Part shown: one piece after another, positions 1 to 9,460 of the stretch
How positions within the stretch are numbered: the first letter of the stretch is position 1
How the letters are laid out: every line of letters starts with the position of its first letter
DNA from: Chitinophagaceae bacterium
Lineage (GTDB): Bacteria > Bacteroidota > Bacteroidia > Chitinophagales > Chitinophagaceae
Direction: 5' to 3'
Assembly (NCBI GenBank): GCA_016713965.1
Contig: JADJOC010000003.1
Location: 62,001 to 126,000, forward strand
Length of the DNA stretch: 64,000 nucleotides
Program-made: the position numbers and the translations under genes
Notes under the pieces: model-generated
Database searches by the model: none
Seen by the model: only the letters and a program-made list of their open reading frames with translations
Told to the model about the DNA's origin: nothing

Positions 1-27
1 ACACGTTTCATCAAACTTTTATTTTTT

Positions 28-984
28 ATGAACATTTCAAAAAAAAGCGATGCTGGTCATGTGGGCAGCTGAAGGTAATTGGCTGGGAAAACGCCATGGT
101 AAACAAAGATTTAAGTGCAAAAATTGCGGGATTTTATTTACCTCTAACAGGAAAGAACAGCGTATAAAAAATCGGTTTACCTGGTTTAAAAAATGGGTAT
201 TGGAACGACAAACTTATAAGACATTATCAAGGGACAGTGGTTATTCAATAGATACACTTCAACGAACATTTTATACGCTACTTGAGCAAGCGCCTCAGAT
301 AAAAATTATTAAAAGAGGCCAGGTAAATCTTAGAATAGATGCTACTTATTTTAAAAAGTTTTGTTTATTGGCTTACCAGGATGATTTAGATGGATATACA
401 CAGCTTATCAGATTTTCTGATGGAGAAACATTATGTGAAATTAAAGAGGATTTAGATAACCTTATTCGCTTAGGATTACAATTAGAAAGTATTACCACCG
501 ATGGCCATAAAAGCATATTAAAAGCAATCAAAAAATCTATATCTGATGTTAAAGTGCAGCGTTGCCTTGTCCATATCCAGCGTATGTGCCTGTTGTGGCT
601 TACACGCTATCCCAAGCATGAATCAGGCCAGCAACTTCGAGGTTTAATTTTAATGCTGCTGAGAATAAAAACACACAATGATAAGTTGTTTTGGATTAAA
701 CAACTTGATAACTGGTATGTAATACATAAGGTATATATTAATGAGAAAACATTTAAGGAAAATTCTAAAAGATATTGGTACACTCACAAATTATTAAGGC
801 GATCCTATTTTACCATAAAAAGAGCTTTACCTAATATGTTTCATTACTTATCTAACCCAAAATACCTCATACAACAAATGGCATAGAAGGTTACTTTAGC
901 CATTTAAAAAATCATTTAGATTTACACAGGGGTCTTACTCCAAAAACAGAATCAACTTTATTAAGTGGTATGTATATTTTCTAA
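28..984 (+). pseudogene. Frameshifted IS256/MULE-like transposase with zinc ribbon
   Basis: DDE transposase of the zinc-ribbon-bearing MULE/IS256-like type, which would cut and join DNA at insertion-sequence ends. The N-terminal CWSCG half of the zinc ribbon lies in one frame just after an A8 run near 46-53. The second half (FKCKNCG) and the body continue in another frame. Asp residues are visible in LRIDATYF and ITTDGHKS. The frame then stops at 886, but the C-terminal NGIEGYFSHLK block with the expected catalytic Glu, followed by LHRGLTP, continues in the shifted frame to 984. The second shift is repaired by adding one A in the A4 run near 859. The left end of the element lies at or beyond the window edge. 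It is inactive as written, through either true decay or sequencing error. Confidence 0.7.
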
Positions 985-1030
985 CAAAAAATGAGTTTTT
1001 AAAACCATTGGGCTTACCAGAAAATGCATA

Positions 1031-1059
1031 AAAAAGAGCAGCAAAACGCTGCTCTTTTT
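1031..1059. terminator. Bidirectional hairpin terminator
   Basis: A perfect 12-bp stem (AAAAAGAGCAGC pairing with GCTGCTCTTTTT) with a 5-nt loop. It ends in T runs on both strands, so it can stop the transposase transcript on + and the AraC-type gene transcript on -. Confidence 0.8.
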
Positions 1060-1286
1060 CAGTATAAGCTCTAATCTTATTGCTGATAAGTTGGTCTCCA
1101 CCAGAGCTTATTTCCTCTTCAGATTAGATGACGCATTATAAGAATTTTCTTGGAAAAATCCACCAACCATTTTTCAGTACATTACCTTTTCATGAATTTG
1201 GATAGTGAACTTTAGTTTTCACTCGTACTAAGAACGATAAATTTAAGTATATAGTGTTACATATTTATTAAATAAATTTACATATA

Positions 1287-1808
1287 TCACATATTTTCGA
1301 GATTGCTTACCCTTTTTTGCTTAAGCTGCTTATAGAATGAAGGTGAAAGGCCTGTAATTTTTTTAAACTGGTTGGATAAATGTGCCACGCTACTATACTG
1401 TAACTTTTTGGAAATCTCTGTTTCGATTTTATGAATAATAATAAACTGCTGTATGGTGACACTCTTCACCTCAGAAAATATGTTTGCCAGGTAAGTATAA
1501 TCATAATTTAACTTTTCGCTGATATGGTCCGAATAATTTATCCCAGGCAATTTATCTGAGTAATGGATCATTTCAATAATTACATTTTTTATTTTTTCAA
1601 TCAGGATATTTTTTTTATCGTCTAATAATTGCAGGCCTGACGTAAGTAGTTTTTTTTTCAATTGCGTATGCTGTTGCTGTGTGATATCCTGCATAGTTTC
1701 TACAATACCTAATTCTATAGCTATATATTCTATTCCCAGTTTTTTCAGTTCTTCCTGTACCATCATTTTACAACGAAGGCTAACCATGTATTTGATATAT
1801 AGTTTCAT
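1287..1808 (-). CDS. AraC family transcriptional regulator, C-terminal HTH type
   Basis: Short DNA-binding regulator (173 aa). Residues from about 95 to 165 form the paired helix-turn-helix of the AraC family. The second recognition-helix region shows SVAHLSNQFKKITGLSPS followed by FY, the family's hallmark end. The N-terminal third (MVSLRCKMMVQEELKKLGI) is the small module found in a group of Bacteroidota AraC-like proteins in place of a sugar-binding domain. No ligand can be inferred. It stands alone, separated from the ter island by about 190 bp, and shares the island's strand but lies downstream of it. The function as a regulator is secure; the target is unknown. Confidence 0.8.
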   Translation of the reverse strand: MKLYIKYMVSLRCKMMVQEELKKLGIEYIAIELGIVETMQDITQQQHTQLKKKLLTSGLQLLDDKKNILIEKIKNVIIEMIHYSDKLPGINYSDHISEKLNYDYTYLANIFSEVKSVTIQQFIIIHKIETEISKKLQYSSVAHLSNQFKKITGLSPSFYKQLKQKRVSNLENM

Positions 1809-2001
1809 AGCGTAGGATATGTGATCATTAAATTTATTAATTAACCAATAGTTAATAGAAGAATAAAAACTTAACCAAATACATGATACCTGGTCCGGAC
1901 AGTCCAGGATTAAGTATCACCAATGCAAGCATTCATTAATAAAATGAAATTTAAAGCAACAATTATTTTTTGCATGAATATTTTTAGATATTAATAAAAA
2001 A

Positions 2002-2796
2002 TTATTCTACCGGTATTTTCTTTTTAGGATAATTGAATAAAAGGCTTGTCATTATCGGGATAAAGAAAATTGAAACTGTTAATATCGAAATACCAATATC
2101 TGCTGCATGGCTTGATAAAAATTTACTTATACTGCTTTCAGGATAAAAATGCTCATATAATGATAATACAAGTTTTATCCCTAAAATAGCAATTACAATA
2201 AAGGCAGCTGTTTCCAGGAAAGGATATTTTTCCATTAATTTTACAAACCACTGGGCTATAAAACGCATGGCCAAAATACCGATAAAAACCCCGATACAAA
2301 CTAAAATAATATTAGGCGTAAATGCTACTGCGGCAAAAACATTATCTATTGAAAAAGCCATATCCATTAGCTCCACCAATGCTACCGTAGCCCAAAAATT
2401 ACCAAAAGTGCCTACAGTTACCCTGTACAGCCAATTGCCTTTTTTATCAATTATGTCATCTTCTTTGGTTTCTGTCTGTTTGCCTTTCCACCAGCTGTAT
2501 ACTAAATACAGCAGGTATAAACCACCTATTGGTTTTAACCACCATATTTTAATTAACACAGCTGCAAAAATCATAGCTAAGCCACGAAAAAAATATGCAC
2601 CCCAAATGCCGTATTTCAATGCTTTATTTCTTTGGTTTTCTGGTAAGTCCATTACCATAGTGGCCAAAACTGCCGCGTTATCTACAGAAAGTAAACTTTC
2701 AATAATTATAAGGTTGCCTATAATTGCCAAGGAAGGCCCGGGATTATTAACAATCTGTTGCCATAAAACACCTATTTCATTGAATAATTCGTTCAT
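2002..2796 (-). CDS. terC: TerC family integral membrane protein
   Basis: Polytopic inner-membrane protein of the TerC/Alx family (264 aa). The family is linked to tellurite resistance and to metal ion (Mn or Ca) export. Both diagnostic acidic membrane motifs are present: SLLSVDNAAVLA near residue 35 and MAFSIDNVFAAVA near residue 148. About seven hydrophobic segments are visible. It is the last gene of the ter island on the minus strand, directly after the kinase gene (14 bp gap), and probably supplies the membrane arm of the stress response. It reads intact at normal family length. Confidence 0.92.
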   Translation of the reverse strand: MNELFNEIGVLWQQIVNNPGPSLAIIGNLIIIESLLSVDNAAVLATMVMDLPENQRNKALKYGIWGAYFFRGLAMIFAAVLIKIWWLKPIGGLYLLYLVYSWWKGKQTETKEDDIIDKKGNWLYRVTVGTFGNFWATVALVELMDMAFSIDNVFAAVAFTPNIILVCIGVFIGILAMRFIAQWFVKLMEKYPFLETAAFIVIAILGIKLVLSLYEHFYPESSISKFLSSHAADIGISILTVSIFFIPIMTSLLFNYPKKKIPVE

Positions 2797-2810
2797 ACTT
2801 TTATTTTAAT

Positions 2811-4319
2811 TTATTTATTTGCCATTGTTATTACTACTACCCTGCCGCCATCTTCCTTTGAAAGCAGTAATTTTTTTCCATCTTCCAATTCCACCATTTC
2901 ATTAATCCCTATTTCTTTATCATTGGTTAAATCTTTTAGCCCGGTTAATTTCTGATTTACCAAAACCCATTTGTTATTATAAAAAGTGAAATAACCGACC
3001 GGTATTTTTTGTTCTTTTGTCAGCTTTTCATTTCTTACCATATTCCTGTTTACATGCCATTGAAACAAATATTGATTGCTATACACCATTAACCGGTGAT
3101 TTTCCGGCTTCCATACATCTTCTTTAAACTTATAATATAAATCTAATACCGGCAATGTACCTTGGTGCTTTGTGCCGCAAAACGGGCATTTGGGTGTATT
3201 GGTGTTATCAAACACATACCATTTTTGTTCGCATGAAGGATTGCTGCACGGCTGAACTAAATCAGTAGTTTTTAATAATGCCTGCTCCCATTCTTCTGCG
3301 GTTGGCCTTTGCATTGGATTTTTTAAACCCTAAATAAATGCTTTATCAAATAATATTTTTAAATAAGGGCCGGTAATGGTGTAAGGTAACTTTGTTACAT
3401 CAGCCCAGAAAGTGTCCCACTTGGATACCTGGTTTAATTTTGGCCGGTTTGACTGGTCGGTCGGGTGCTCAACAAATAATGCTTTTTCTCCCATGGATAA
3501 TAAATCATCTTTTTCTGTATCCAGATCATGCACCTTACCACCTTTGAGTGGATGGCGGTGCAATAAATACATATAAACCAAACATGCCAAAGCATGCAAA
3601 TCAGTTAACCGATTGGGCAATTTTCTATTGGGATCTGTTTTGGATAAATGTTTTGTAGCTAATACTTCCGGGGCAATAAAATCAGCTGTGCCAATCACTT
3701 CTGCAGGAAATAAGCCCGGCACAACAAGACCGTCCAGGTCTATCATACATGCAGAGCCGGTTTGGGGATCTACGAGTACATTATTATAAGATAAATCTGA
3801 ATGCGATAGACCCATCTGGTGCATCTTTTTTACACCTCTTGTCAGGTTGACGCATATCTGAAAATAGTTTAGCCATTTGCCTAATTCGCTTTGATCGAGG
3901 CTTAGGGGAAATTGTTTATTTCGAAATTTTGCGCCTGCAAACCATTTTCCATTCTTCTCCTCGCCTTTAATTAAATCGCTGCTGCTGTAACCTTTTTTGA
4001 AAAAGAACTTGCCATTATAAATAGGCACGATCAATCCTACTTTTCCTTTGGATTCAATAATATCTGTAGGCCACCGGTATATTTCATCTAAATAATAATC
4101 CCCGGCATCTTTTGTACGTATCTGGTTTAAATATTTTGTAACAATATTTTTTAATCTTTCTTTTTGATTAAAATCCTGTTTTTCTTTAAAAATTGCTACT
4201 ACATATTTTTTATCGGGACTAAAATACACGCATTTAGCAGTTCCGCATTTCGGTTCTCCATTATCCACATACTGGTACGAAGTACCAGTTATTATTGAGT
4301 TTACAGTTACTACCGGCAT
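2811..4319 (-). CDS. TerY-associated Ser/Thr protein kinase with C-terminal zinc-ribbon/FHA-like region, split by TAG
   Basis: Protein kinase of the TerY-phosphorylation triad. The first 329 residues hold a kinase fold with a probable ATP-binding Lys in VAIFKE (about residue 45), catalytic loop HSDLSYNNVL, a DLDG metal-binding motif and FIAPEV. The glycine-rich loop is degenerate. A TAG stop at 3330-3332 ends this part, but the same frame continues with GLKNPMQRPTAEEW, a zinc ribbon (CSNPSC...CPFCG) and a roughly 110-residue C-terminal domain. Since the frame is unchanged, a single substitution (GAG to TAG would restore Glu) explains the break. I therefore read 2811-3314 as the C-terminal part of one kinase of about 503 residues. 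It presumably phosphorylates partners in the Ter complex and is opposed by the neighbouring PP2C. Confidence 0.8.
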
Positions 4320-4330
4320 AATTCTTTTGT

Positions 4331-5787
4331 TTAAAATACTATAGCTAAGGTTCTGTCATCATGATTACCCGGATTCCAAAAATCCATCCACGAAGATAGC
4401 TGGTTGGCTATTTCTTTATTTGCTGCATTAAATTCAACTTTAATTTTATCTTCATTATTACCTTGCAGATCTGCAATAAATTCTTTCCACTTTTCTATTT
4501 TTTCCAAACCGGATTCTACTACAAACTTAGGGTCATATATGCCATCAGTCATCAGCATTAAATAAGAAAAATCTTCTATTAATTTAAATCCAAATCTTGT
4601 AGGAAATTTTTCACTGGTAAATATTTCAGGCATTGTTATAAAACGGGTGCCGCCCCCGAACTCTCCTACATCAAGCCAGTTCATTAATTTTAATGCAGTC
4701 ATATCTTTATTTAACAACCCAATAGGGCAATCACCAACTCCAAAAGATAAAACCACATAACCAAAATCATATTTTTTATATAATGCAAAAATTAAAGTGC
4801 TGTGCAAATCTTTTAATGCCAGTTTATTTTCTTTAGCAAACTCTTCAAGAGTTTTGTGTACTTCCCTTGCGGCATTGCCCAGGTGGTTATAAATAAATTT
4901 ATTGATTTTGCTGTTATTGGTTTCAGCATTTTCACCAACACCGGATTTATGCTGTGTGCTGTCATTTTTAGTAGAAATTTCCGAAGAATAATTTTGCATA
5001 AGTATATCAAACTCTCCGGATACCTGTTCTGTAATTGTAGTTTCAAAATAATCAACTACCTTTTTGCAAGCCAGCTGCGACCCTTTCCTGGATGCCTTGG
5101 CACTTCCGGCGCCATCAGATACCACGACTATGCTCCAGCCTGTATTTTCAAAATATTTAAAAGCATAATCATCATCACGATATGAACCCACATTTGCATG
5201 TGAACGGCCTCTTTTTGAGGCAACTACAATGTGCTTGCTGCCTAATTTTTGAAACTCCTGGGTATTATCTTCTTTCCAAAAAATATCCTCTTTATTACTG
5301 GGCAGGTTTTTCCATAATGATTTCGGATCTGAATTTATTATTAAAGAAATCCATTTTTCATGAAGGATAGCATCTTCCTGTTCACCTTCTACCCGGAATA
5401 ATAATTTAATTTTAAAATCCCCGCTTTTGCCAGGTATGCCTTTTAATACTTCTGATTCATTATCATATTCTAATCCGTATGCATCAAGGCCTTCAAACTC
5501 AGAAAAAATAATATCATTCCATCCCAGTTTTAAAAATCAATTTTTGTTTCATACTCTTTGCCAACAGTAGCATTGGGAATTGACAAAGTTTGATCTTGTA
5601 TATCTTTTATCCGTGTTATTAATTTCCAGTCGCCCATTATATTATTTTGAAGTTCTTTTATCTGGTTAATTGAATTAATATTTTTTTCGCTGGCAATAAA
5701 TTCTTCAAACATTTTTTTCCTGTTTGATGCAACAGTGATATTACTGCCGGAAAAGAGCTTTTGAATATATGTTTTAATTTCTGACAT
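4331..5787 (-). CDS. PP2C-type Ser/Thr phosphatase with N-terminal Ig-like module, frameshifted
   Basis: Metal-dependent phosphatase partner of the TerY-associated kinase. The phosphatase part shows VVSDGAGSA, FGVGDCPIG, LMTDGIYDP and a final HDDRTL, the metal-binding aspartates of the PP2C family. The phosphatase frame is open from 5536 down but has no ATG near its beginning. The upstream 85-residue frame (start 5787) ends at 5530 in the middle of a putative Ig-like domain (IPNATVGKEYE...), whose second half (GLEYDNESEVLKGIPGKSGD) lies in the phosphatase frame. Adding one base to the A5 run at 5532-5536 joins the two into a protein of about 485 residues. I treat them as one gene. Start ATG at 5787 lies 11 bp after the terY gene. 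Confidence 0.78.
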
Positions 5788-5798
5788 TTTGATTTATT

Positions 5799-6851
5799 TT
5801 ACCCTTGCGTCCTGTTTACATCAAATCCTCCTTCGCCGGAAACATAGGTAGCCTGGTTGCCACACCATGGGCAGGTGCTCACTTTTTCATCACCGATGCA
5901 ATGTATTTTTGTACAATGGCAAACAGCAAAAGAATACTGGTTACCACAGCAGGGGCATGCAGGTGCTCCTATTAATTCGCTACTGTTTACCTTAGATTGA
6001 AAACCATTTTCATCTGATAATTCATAATAAGATTCATTTACCTGAAAGCCTCCAACCAACCGGTAAGATAAAGTATTAAAATCCAGCCCGCTGATATTTG
6101 TAGGATTAACAACTTTCCTGTACTTTATCAGGTAAGGCCTTTTTGTATTCTGGCATTTTCCGGCTAATACTACAAAATTGTTATCCACAAATTGCTGCGG
6201 TCCGGTATCCTTAGATAAATCAATTTTAGAAATCGTATCTCCATCTAATTTTGCCAGTTCAAAACCGGAAGAATTATTTTCAACACTTACACTGCTTGTT
6301 TTGATGGAATCAGTAATCCATTTAAAGAATTTTTTATAATCCTGGTCGGTAGAATTTTTAAACAGAAGAACATTTTCCGTAAGCTCACTCAATACCTTGG
6401 TATCAGTTTCATCACCAAAAGATATGGCCACCATATTGGCGGTACGCTGCCAGTTTTGTTTCCATTCTGCTACGGCTGCTTTGGTATCATCGGTAGGAAC
6501 ACCATCCGTAAATAAAAATACAATTGGCTTCCAATCCCCTTTTTGCTCAAAGGTTGTTTTAACAATATTTTTCCGCAATTCAAACATTAAATGCCCAAGG
6601 CCTTTGCTTAAGGATGTGCCTCCGCCGATAGGAAATTTAGGTGGATAAAAGCTTACCACTTCCTGCAATGGCACTAATGTTTTTGCCTGGCCGGCATACA
6701 CAATTATAGAAATCCATACGGTTTCTATAGCATGAGGATCTGTTTTGATGGCTTTGATGATAGATGCCATGCCTTCTTCTACCTGCTGGATTTGCTCACC
6801 AACCATAGATTCTGAAATATCAATCAGGAAATATATCGGTAATCTTCTCAT
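5799..6851 (-). CDS. terY: TerY-like vWA protein with C-terminal zinc ribbon
   Basis: von Willebrand A domain protein (350 aa). The MIDAS metal site is clear: DISES at residues 11-15, the GGGTSLSKG threonine loop, and LFTDGVPTDD. The last 60 residues are Cys-rich (CPCC, CHC, CPWCG), giving the C-terminal zinc-binding domain that distinguishes the TerY of kinase/phosphatase triads from plain vWA paralogues. In the triad, TerY is thought to scaffold metal-dependent assembly of Ter proteins under control of the kinase and PP2C. The gene lies directly between the phosphatase and a small membrane protein and is intact. Confidence 0.9.
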   Translation of the reverse strand: MRRLPIYFLIDISESMVGEQIQQVEEGMASIIKAIKTDPHAIETVWISIIVYAGQAKTLVPLQEVVSFYPPKFPIGGGTSLSKGLGHLMFELRKNIVKTTFEQKGDWKPIVFLFTDGVPTDDTKAAVAEWKQNWQRTANMVAISFGDETDTKVLSELTENVLLFKNSTDQDYKKFFKWITDSIKTSSVSVENNSSGFELAKLDGDTISKIDLSKDTGPQQFVDNNFVVLAGKCQNTKRPYLIKYRKVVNPTNISGLDFNTLSYRLVGGFQVNESYYELSDENGFQSKVNSSELIGAPACPCCGNQYSFAVCHCTKIHCIGDEKVSTCPWCGNQATYVSGEGGFDVNRTQG

Positions 6852-6855
6852 AATA

Positions 6856-7113
6856 TTATTTGAATAAATTAATTAATAATAACAATAAAATCAAGAGAAC
6901 AATTTGTGTCATATCAACCGAAAGACTTTGCCCTACCTGAAATGGTTTTACAACTGATTTTAAAAAATTAAGGACAGGATTAAATATGGTGTTAAAAAAA
7001 TTAAATAACTTTTTATATTTATCATTCAACCTGTCTTTATACGGTAATAGCTTTGAATATAAAAATAATCCTACTATTAAAATACAGATAAAAATTTTAA
7101 GCAGATATATCAT
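6856..7113 (-). CDS. Small two-helix membrane protein, YggT-like C-terminal half
   Basis: An 85-residue protein with a hydrophobic N-terminal segment (residues 2-20) and a second one at the C-terminus (residues 67-85, leucine-rich). Between them lies an amphipathic stretch with NPVLNFLKSVVKPF. The pattern of NP...(I/V)KPF followed by VDMTQIVLLIL resembles half of a YggT membrane protein, but this is pattern recognition only. It sits 4 bp upstream of terY in the same operon and could anchor the TerY/kinase/phosphatase module at the membrane near TerC. Confidence 0.6.
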   Translation of the reverse strand: MIYLLKIFICILIVGLFLYSKLLPYKDRLNDKYKKLFNFFNTIFNPVLNFLKSVVKPFQVGQSLSVDMTQIVLLILLLLLINLFK

Positions 7114-7248
7114 TTATTTTTACTTTCCGCAATATTATAATTATATATCTACTTTATAGAAAGTATATTCTTTTAATATATCTCATTTAAATTTATTTAA
7201 GACTTTATTGTCACTTTTTTTGCGAAAAAAAAGTAACCAAAAAAGCCG

Positions 7249-7277
7249 CCCGAAAACGATTACATCCCGTTTTCGGG
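7249..7277. repeat. Hairpin repeat in the vWA/membrane-protein gap
   Basis: Perfect 10-bp inverted repeat CCCGAAAACG / CGTTTTCGGG with a 9-nt loop. It is preceded by a TTTTTTTGCGAAAAAAAAGTAAC stretch (7214-7236) of the kind dispersed in Bacteroidota genomes. It may act as a processing or termination site between the two vWA genes' transcripts. Confidence 0.55.
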
Positions 7278-7384
7278 ATTGTTCCTTGATGTAGCTTTTG
7301 TACTACTGTAGTTTCAGATTTAGTTCTTTATTGATCGTATTTAAATTAATAAACTGAATAACCCAGCACCAGTAACTTAGTCGG

Positions 7385-8020
7385 TTATATCACCACAGTT
7401 ATTTCACTTGGCGGAGGTGGTAATGCCACACTTTCACCGGTACCCTGGCTTTTATTTCCCTGCTCTATCGTTTCAGAAACCCATTTAAAAAACTGTTTCA
7501 ACGTTGAACTGTCGGCTGTATCTAAATGCACTACATCATTGGTAAGCTCTTTTAGTAAGCTGTCATCTGCCAGCGTACCGGCAGCACAACAAACAATGGC
7601 ACCAAAATTTAAGGCTTTGATTTTGGGCAGCATTTCCCGGTAAACCATCAAATCATTCGGTTTTCCATCTGTAAAAAGAAATAGCAAAGGTTTCCAGTCT
7701 CCTTTTTGATCGGCTGTTCCTTTTTTAACCTCTGCCTGAACTTTTTGATGTAATAATTCCAAAGCTTTTCCGGTATGTGTGGGGCCGCTCTGCGGACAGG
7801 TAATTTCCGGTAATTGAAACATTGCCAGCTCTGTCAGCGGGCATATTTCTTTTACATCCCTGTCAAAAGTAATAATGCTGAGCCATAAAGAATCCAGAGC
7901 CTGCGCATCTGCTCTTAATGTGCTCACCATATTGCTCAACGCATTGTTTAAGGCCTGAATCGGTTCGCCAAACATGGAACCTGATGTATCTAATAAAAAA
8001 TAAACCGGTAATCTTCTCAT
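7385..8020 (-). CDS. vWA domain protein, TerY-like paralogue
   Basis: von Willebrand A domain protein of 211 residues without the zinc-ribbon tail. The MIDAS is intact: DTSGS at residues 11-15, SGPTHTGK, and FLFTDGKPND. It is strongly similar in layout to the next vWA gene upstream; both start MRRLPVY(F/L)LLDTSGSM and end in a proline-rich PPPP(S/A)E tail. The two are therefore likely a tandem duplication. Such short vWA proteins accompany TerD proteins and probably bind them through the metal site. It is intact and followed by a 270-bp gap with repeats. Confidence 0.88.
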   Translation of the reverse strand: MRRLPVYFLLDTSGSMFGEPIQALNNALSNMVSTLRADAQALDSLWLSIITFDRDVKEICPLTELAMFQLPEITCPQSGPTHTGKALELLHQKVQAEVKKGTADQKGDWKPLLFLFTDGKPNDLMVYREMLPKIKALNFGAIVCCAAGTLADDSLLKELTNDVVHLDTADSSTLKQFFKWVSETIEQGNKSQGTGESVALPPPPSEITVVI

Positions 8021-8058
8021 AATTTTTTTGCAAAAAATTCTTTTACTTAATTTTTTTA

Positions 8059-8111
8059 TTAGTCATTTGAGGAAGTCAAGTTTTAAAAACTTGACTTCCT
8101 CAAATGACTAA
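8059..8111. repeat. Perfect 26-bp inverted repeat with 1-nt loop
   Basis: The arms 8059-8084 and 8086-8111 are exact reverse complements around a single A. They lie in the short gap between the two paralogous vWA genes. It could be a terminator, an mRNA processing hairpin, or a foldback artefact of assembly; the near absence of a loop is unusual. Confidence 0.85.
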
Positions 8112-8122
8112 ATCTTATACTC

Positions 8123-8762
8123 CTACACTACAATATTTAATTCGGCCGGTGGCGGTGGCAATTCATTTAAACCTGTAACTTCTTTTCCGCTATCCTCTAC
8201 TTTTGTAGATGATACACCGATGGATGCCGTTACCCACTGAAAAAATTTACCTATGCTTTGGCTGTCTGCCGTGTCAAGGCTGACAACATTATCTGTAATT
8301 TGTTTAAGAATACCGGTATCTGCACTGCTACCTGCTGCGCATGCCACTGTGAAAGATGTTTTGCGCTTTTTAAATTCGGTAAGCCCAATTTGCCAGTCGT
8401 CAGTAGGAATTCCATCTGTCATAATAAACACCAGGGGTTTCCAGTCGCCTTTTTGCTCAGCAGTTGTTTTAGCTACTTCTTGTATCTATTTTATTGGCTA
8501 CTAATTTTAATGCTTCGCCCAAAGCCGTTACACCGGTTGCTTTGATATCTACCATTTGAAAAGAAGCCAGGTCGGTTAATGGAATAATTTGTTGTGCAAC
8601 ACTGTCGAAAGTGATAACGCTGATAAAAGCTGTTTCGATGGCTTGCGGATTTTGCCGTAATGAACTGATCATTACCTGCACACCATTTTTTACTGCCTCA
8701 ATAGGTTCTCCACTCATTGATCCTGAAGTGTCTAACAGCAGGTATACCGGTAATCTTCTCAT
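8123..8762 (-). CDS. vWA domain protein, TerY-like paralogue (frameshifted)
   Basis: Second short vWA paralogue, about 213 residues after repair. The first 92 residues (DTSGS MIDAS, VITFDS, ATGVTALGEAL) end after ANKIDT at about 8476-8485, where the frame shifts. The remainder (VAKTTAEQKGDWKP, then FIMTDGIPTDDW) continues in the neighbouring frame to 8123. Removing one A restores a protein that matches its neighbour at 7385-8020 in length and motif order. The start ATG at 8762 overlaps the stop of the upstream TerD gene by 4 bp, so the two are translationally coupled. The break is more likely an error than decay. Confidence 0.82.
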
Positions 8763-9436
8763 TTTGCGTAGTTGTTTAGTAAGGTTTGAATTGTTTGTAA
8801 AAAGAAATTATCTTCTGCCGGATCGCCAATTGCATCAAACTTCCATTCATCATTTCTTTTATAAAGCTTGCCTAAAACCAATCCTCTTTTATTAGCAAAA
8901 CTTGCATCAGCTGCTATATCATAGCTGGCATATACTTTATTAACTTTTGAGGAAGTTCCTTCATACATTCTTATTTTTGAATAAGGAATTTTTGAAAAAT
9001 CATGTGACTGACCCTGGTTAAGGTAAATATTGATAAAAAAGAAGATTTTTTCTATAGAAGGATTTACTTTGGTTAGATCAACTGTTATTACTTCATTATC
9101 CAAACCATCATCCCCGCCAAAATCCCCTTTTCTATCATCACCGCTATGCCTTAAGGCGCCATCTTTTGAGGTTAATTTACCCAATGGCAAATTATTTTGC
9201 TGAAGATAACCATTGTAATCAGGTGAGTAAATATAATCTACCAATTTACCATTGGCATCGGTCACTATACAACTTAAATCCAGGTCAACGTCTTCTACAA
9301 CTTTTTTGTTACCGAAAAATCCTTTTTTTATAGTTTCGATTGCTCCCCAGTTTGCACCAACACAAAAGCTGGTTAATTTTTCTCCTGATTCTTTGCGAAG
9401 GTCAATTTTTTGTCCTTTTGATAAATTAATAGCCAT
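8759..9436 (-). CDS. TerD family protein, divergent
   Basis: TerD-fold protein of 225 residues, starting MAINLSKGQKIDLRK like its paralogues. The Ca-binding acidic loops are recognisable (DVDLDLSCIV, GDDGLDNEVITVDL), but the core differs from the classical pair: it lacks the GLGW motif and has VGANWGAIE. A tail of about 30 residues ends in LLNNYAK. This matches the TerD subgroup with an aromatic N-terminal GANWG block. It is the gene immediately upstream of the frameshifted vWA gene. It probably binds Ca2+ and interacts with the vWA proteins in a cytosolic stress complex. Confidence 0.85.
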   Translation of the reverse strand: MAINLSKGQKIDLRKESGEKLTSFCVGANWGAIETIKKGFFGNKKVVEDVDLDLSCIVTDANGKLVDYIYSPDYNGYLQQNNLPLGKLTSKDGALRHSGDDRKGDFGGDDGLDNEVITVDLTKVNPSIEKIFFFINIYLNQGQSHDFSKIPYSKIRMYEGTSSKVNKVYASYDIAADASFANKRGLVLGKLYKRNDEWKFDAIGDPAEDNFFLQTIQTLLNNYAK

Positions 9437-9460
9437 ATTTCTTTAGTTTAATAATTTTAC

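Noticed and set aside
2267..2809. Long open frame (180 codons) on the plus strand opposite terC
   Set aside because: It is the antisense shadow of terC, whose two Asp motifs and membrane topology are clear. The antisense protein is low in complexity and has no motif.
5182..5370. Plus-strand open frame opposite the PP2C gene
   Set aside because: It overlaps the region where the phosphatase frame is open on the minus strand without an ATG, and that frame carries the continuous Ig-like/PP2C sequence.
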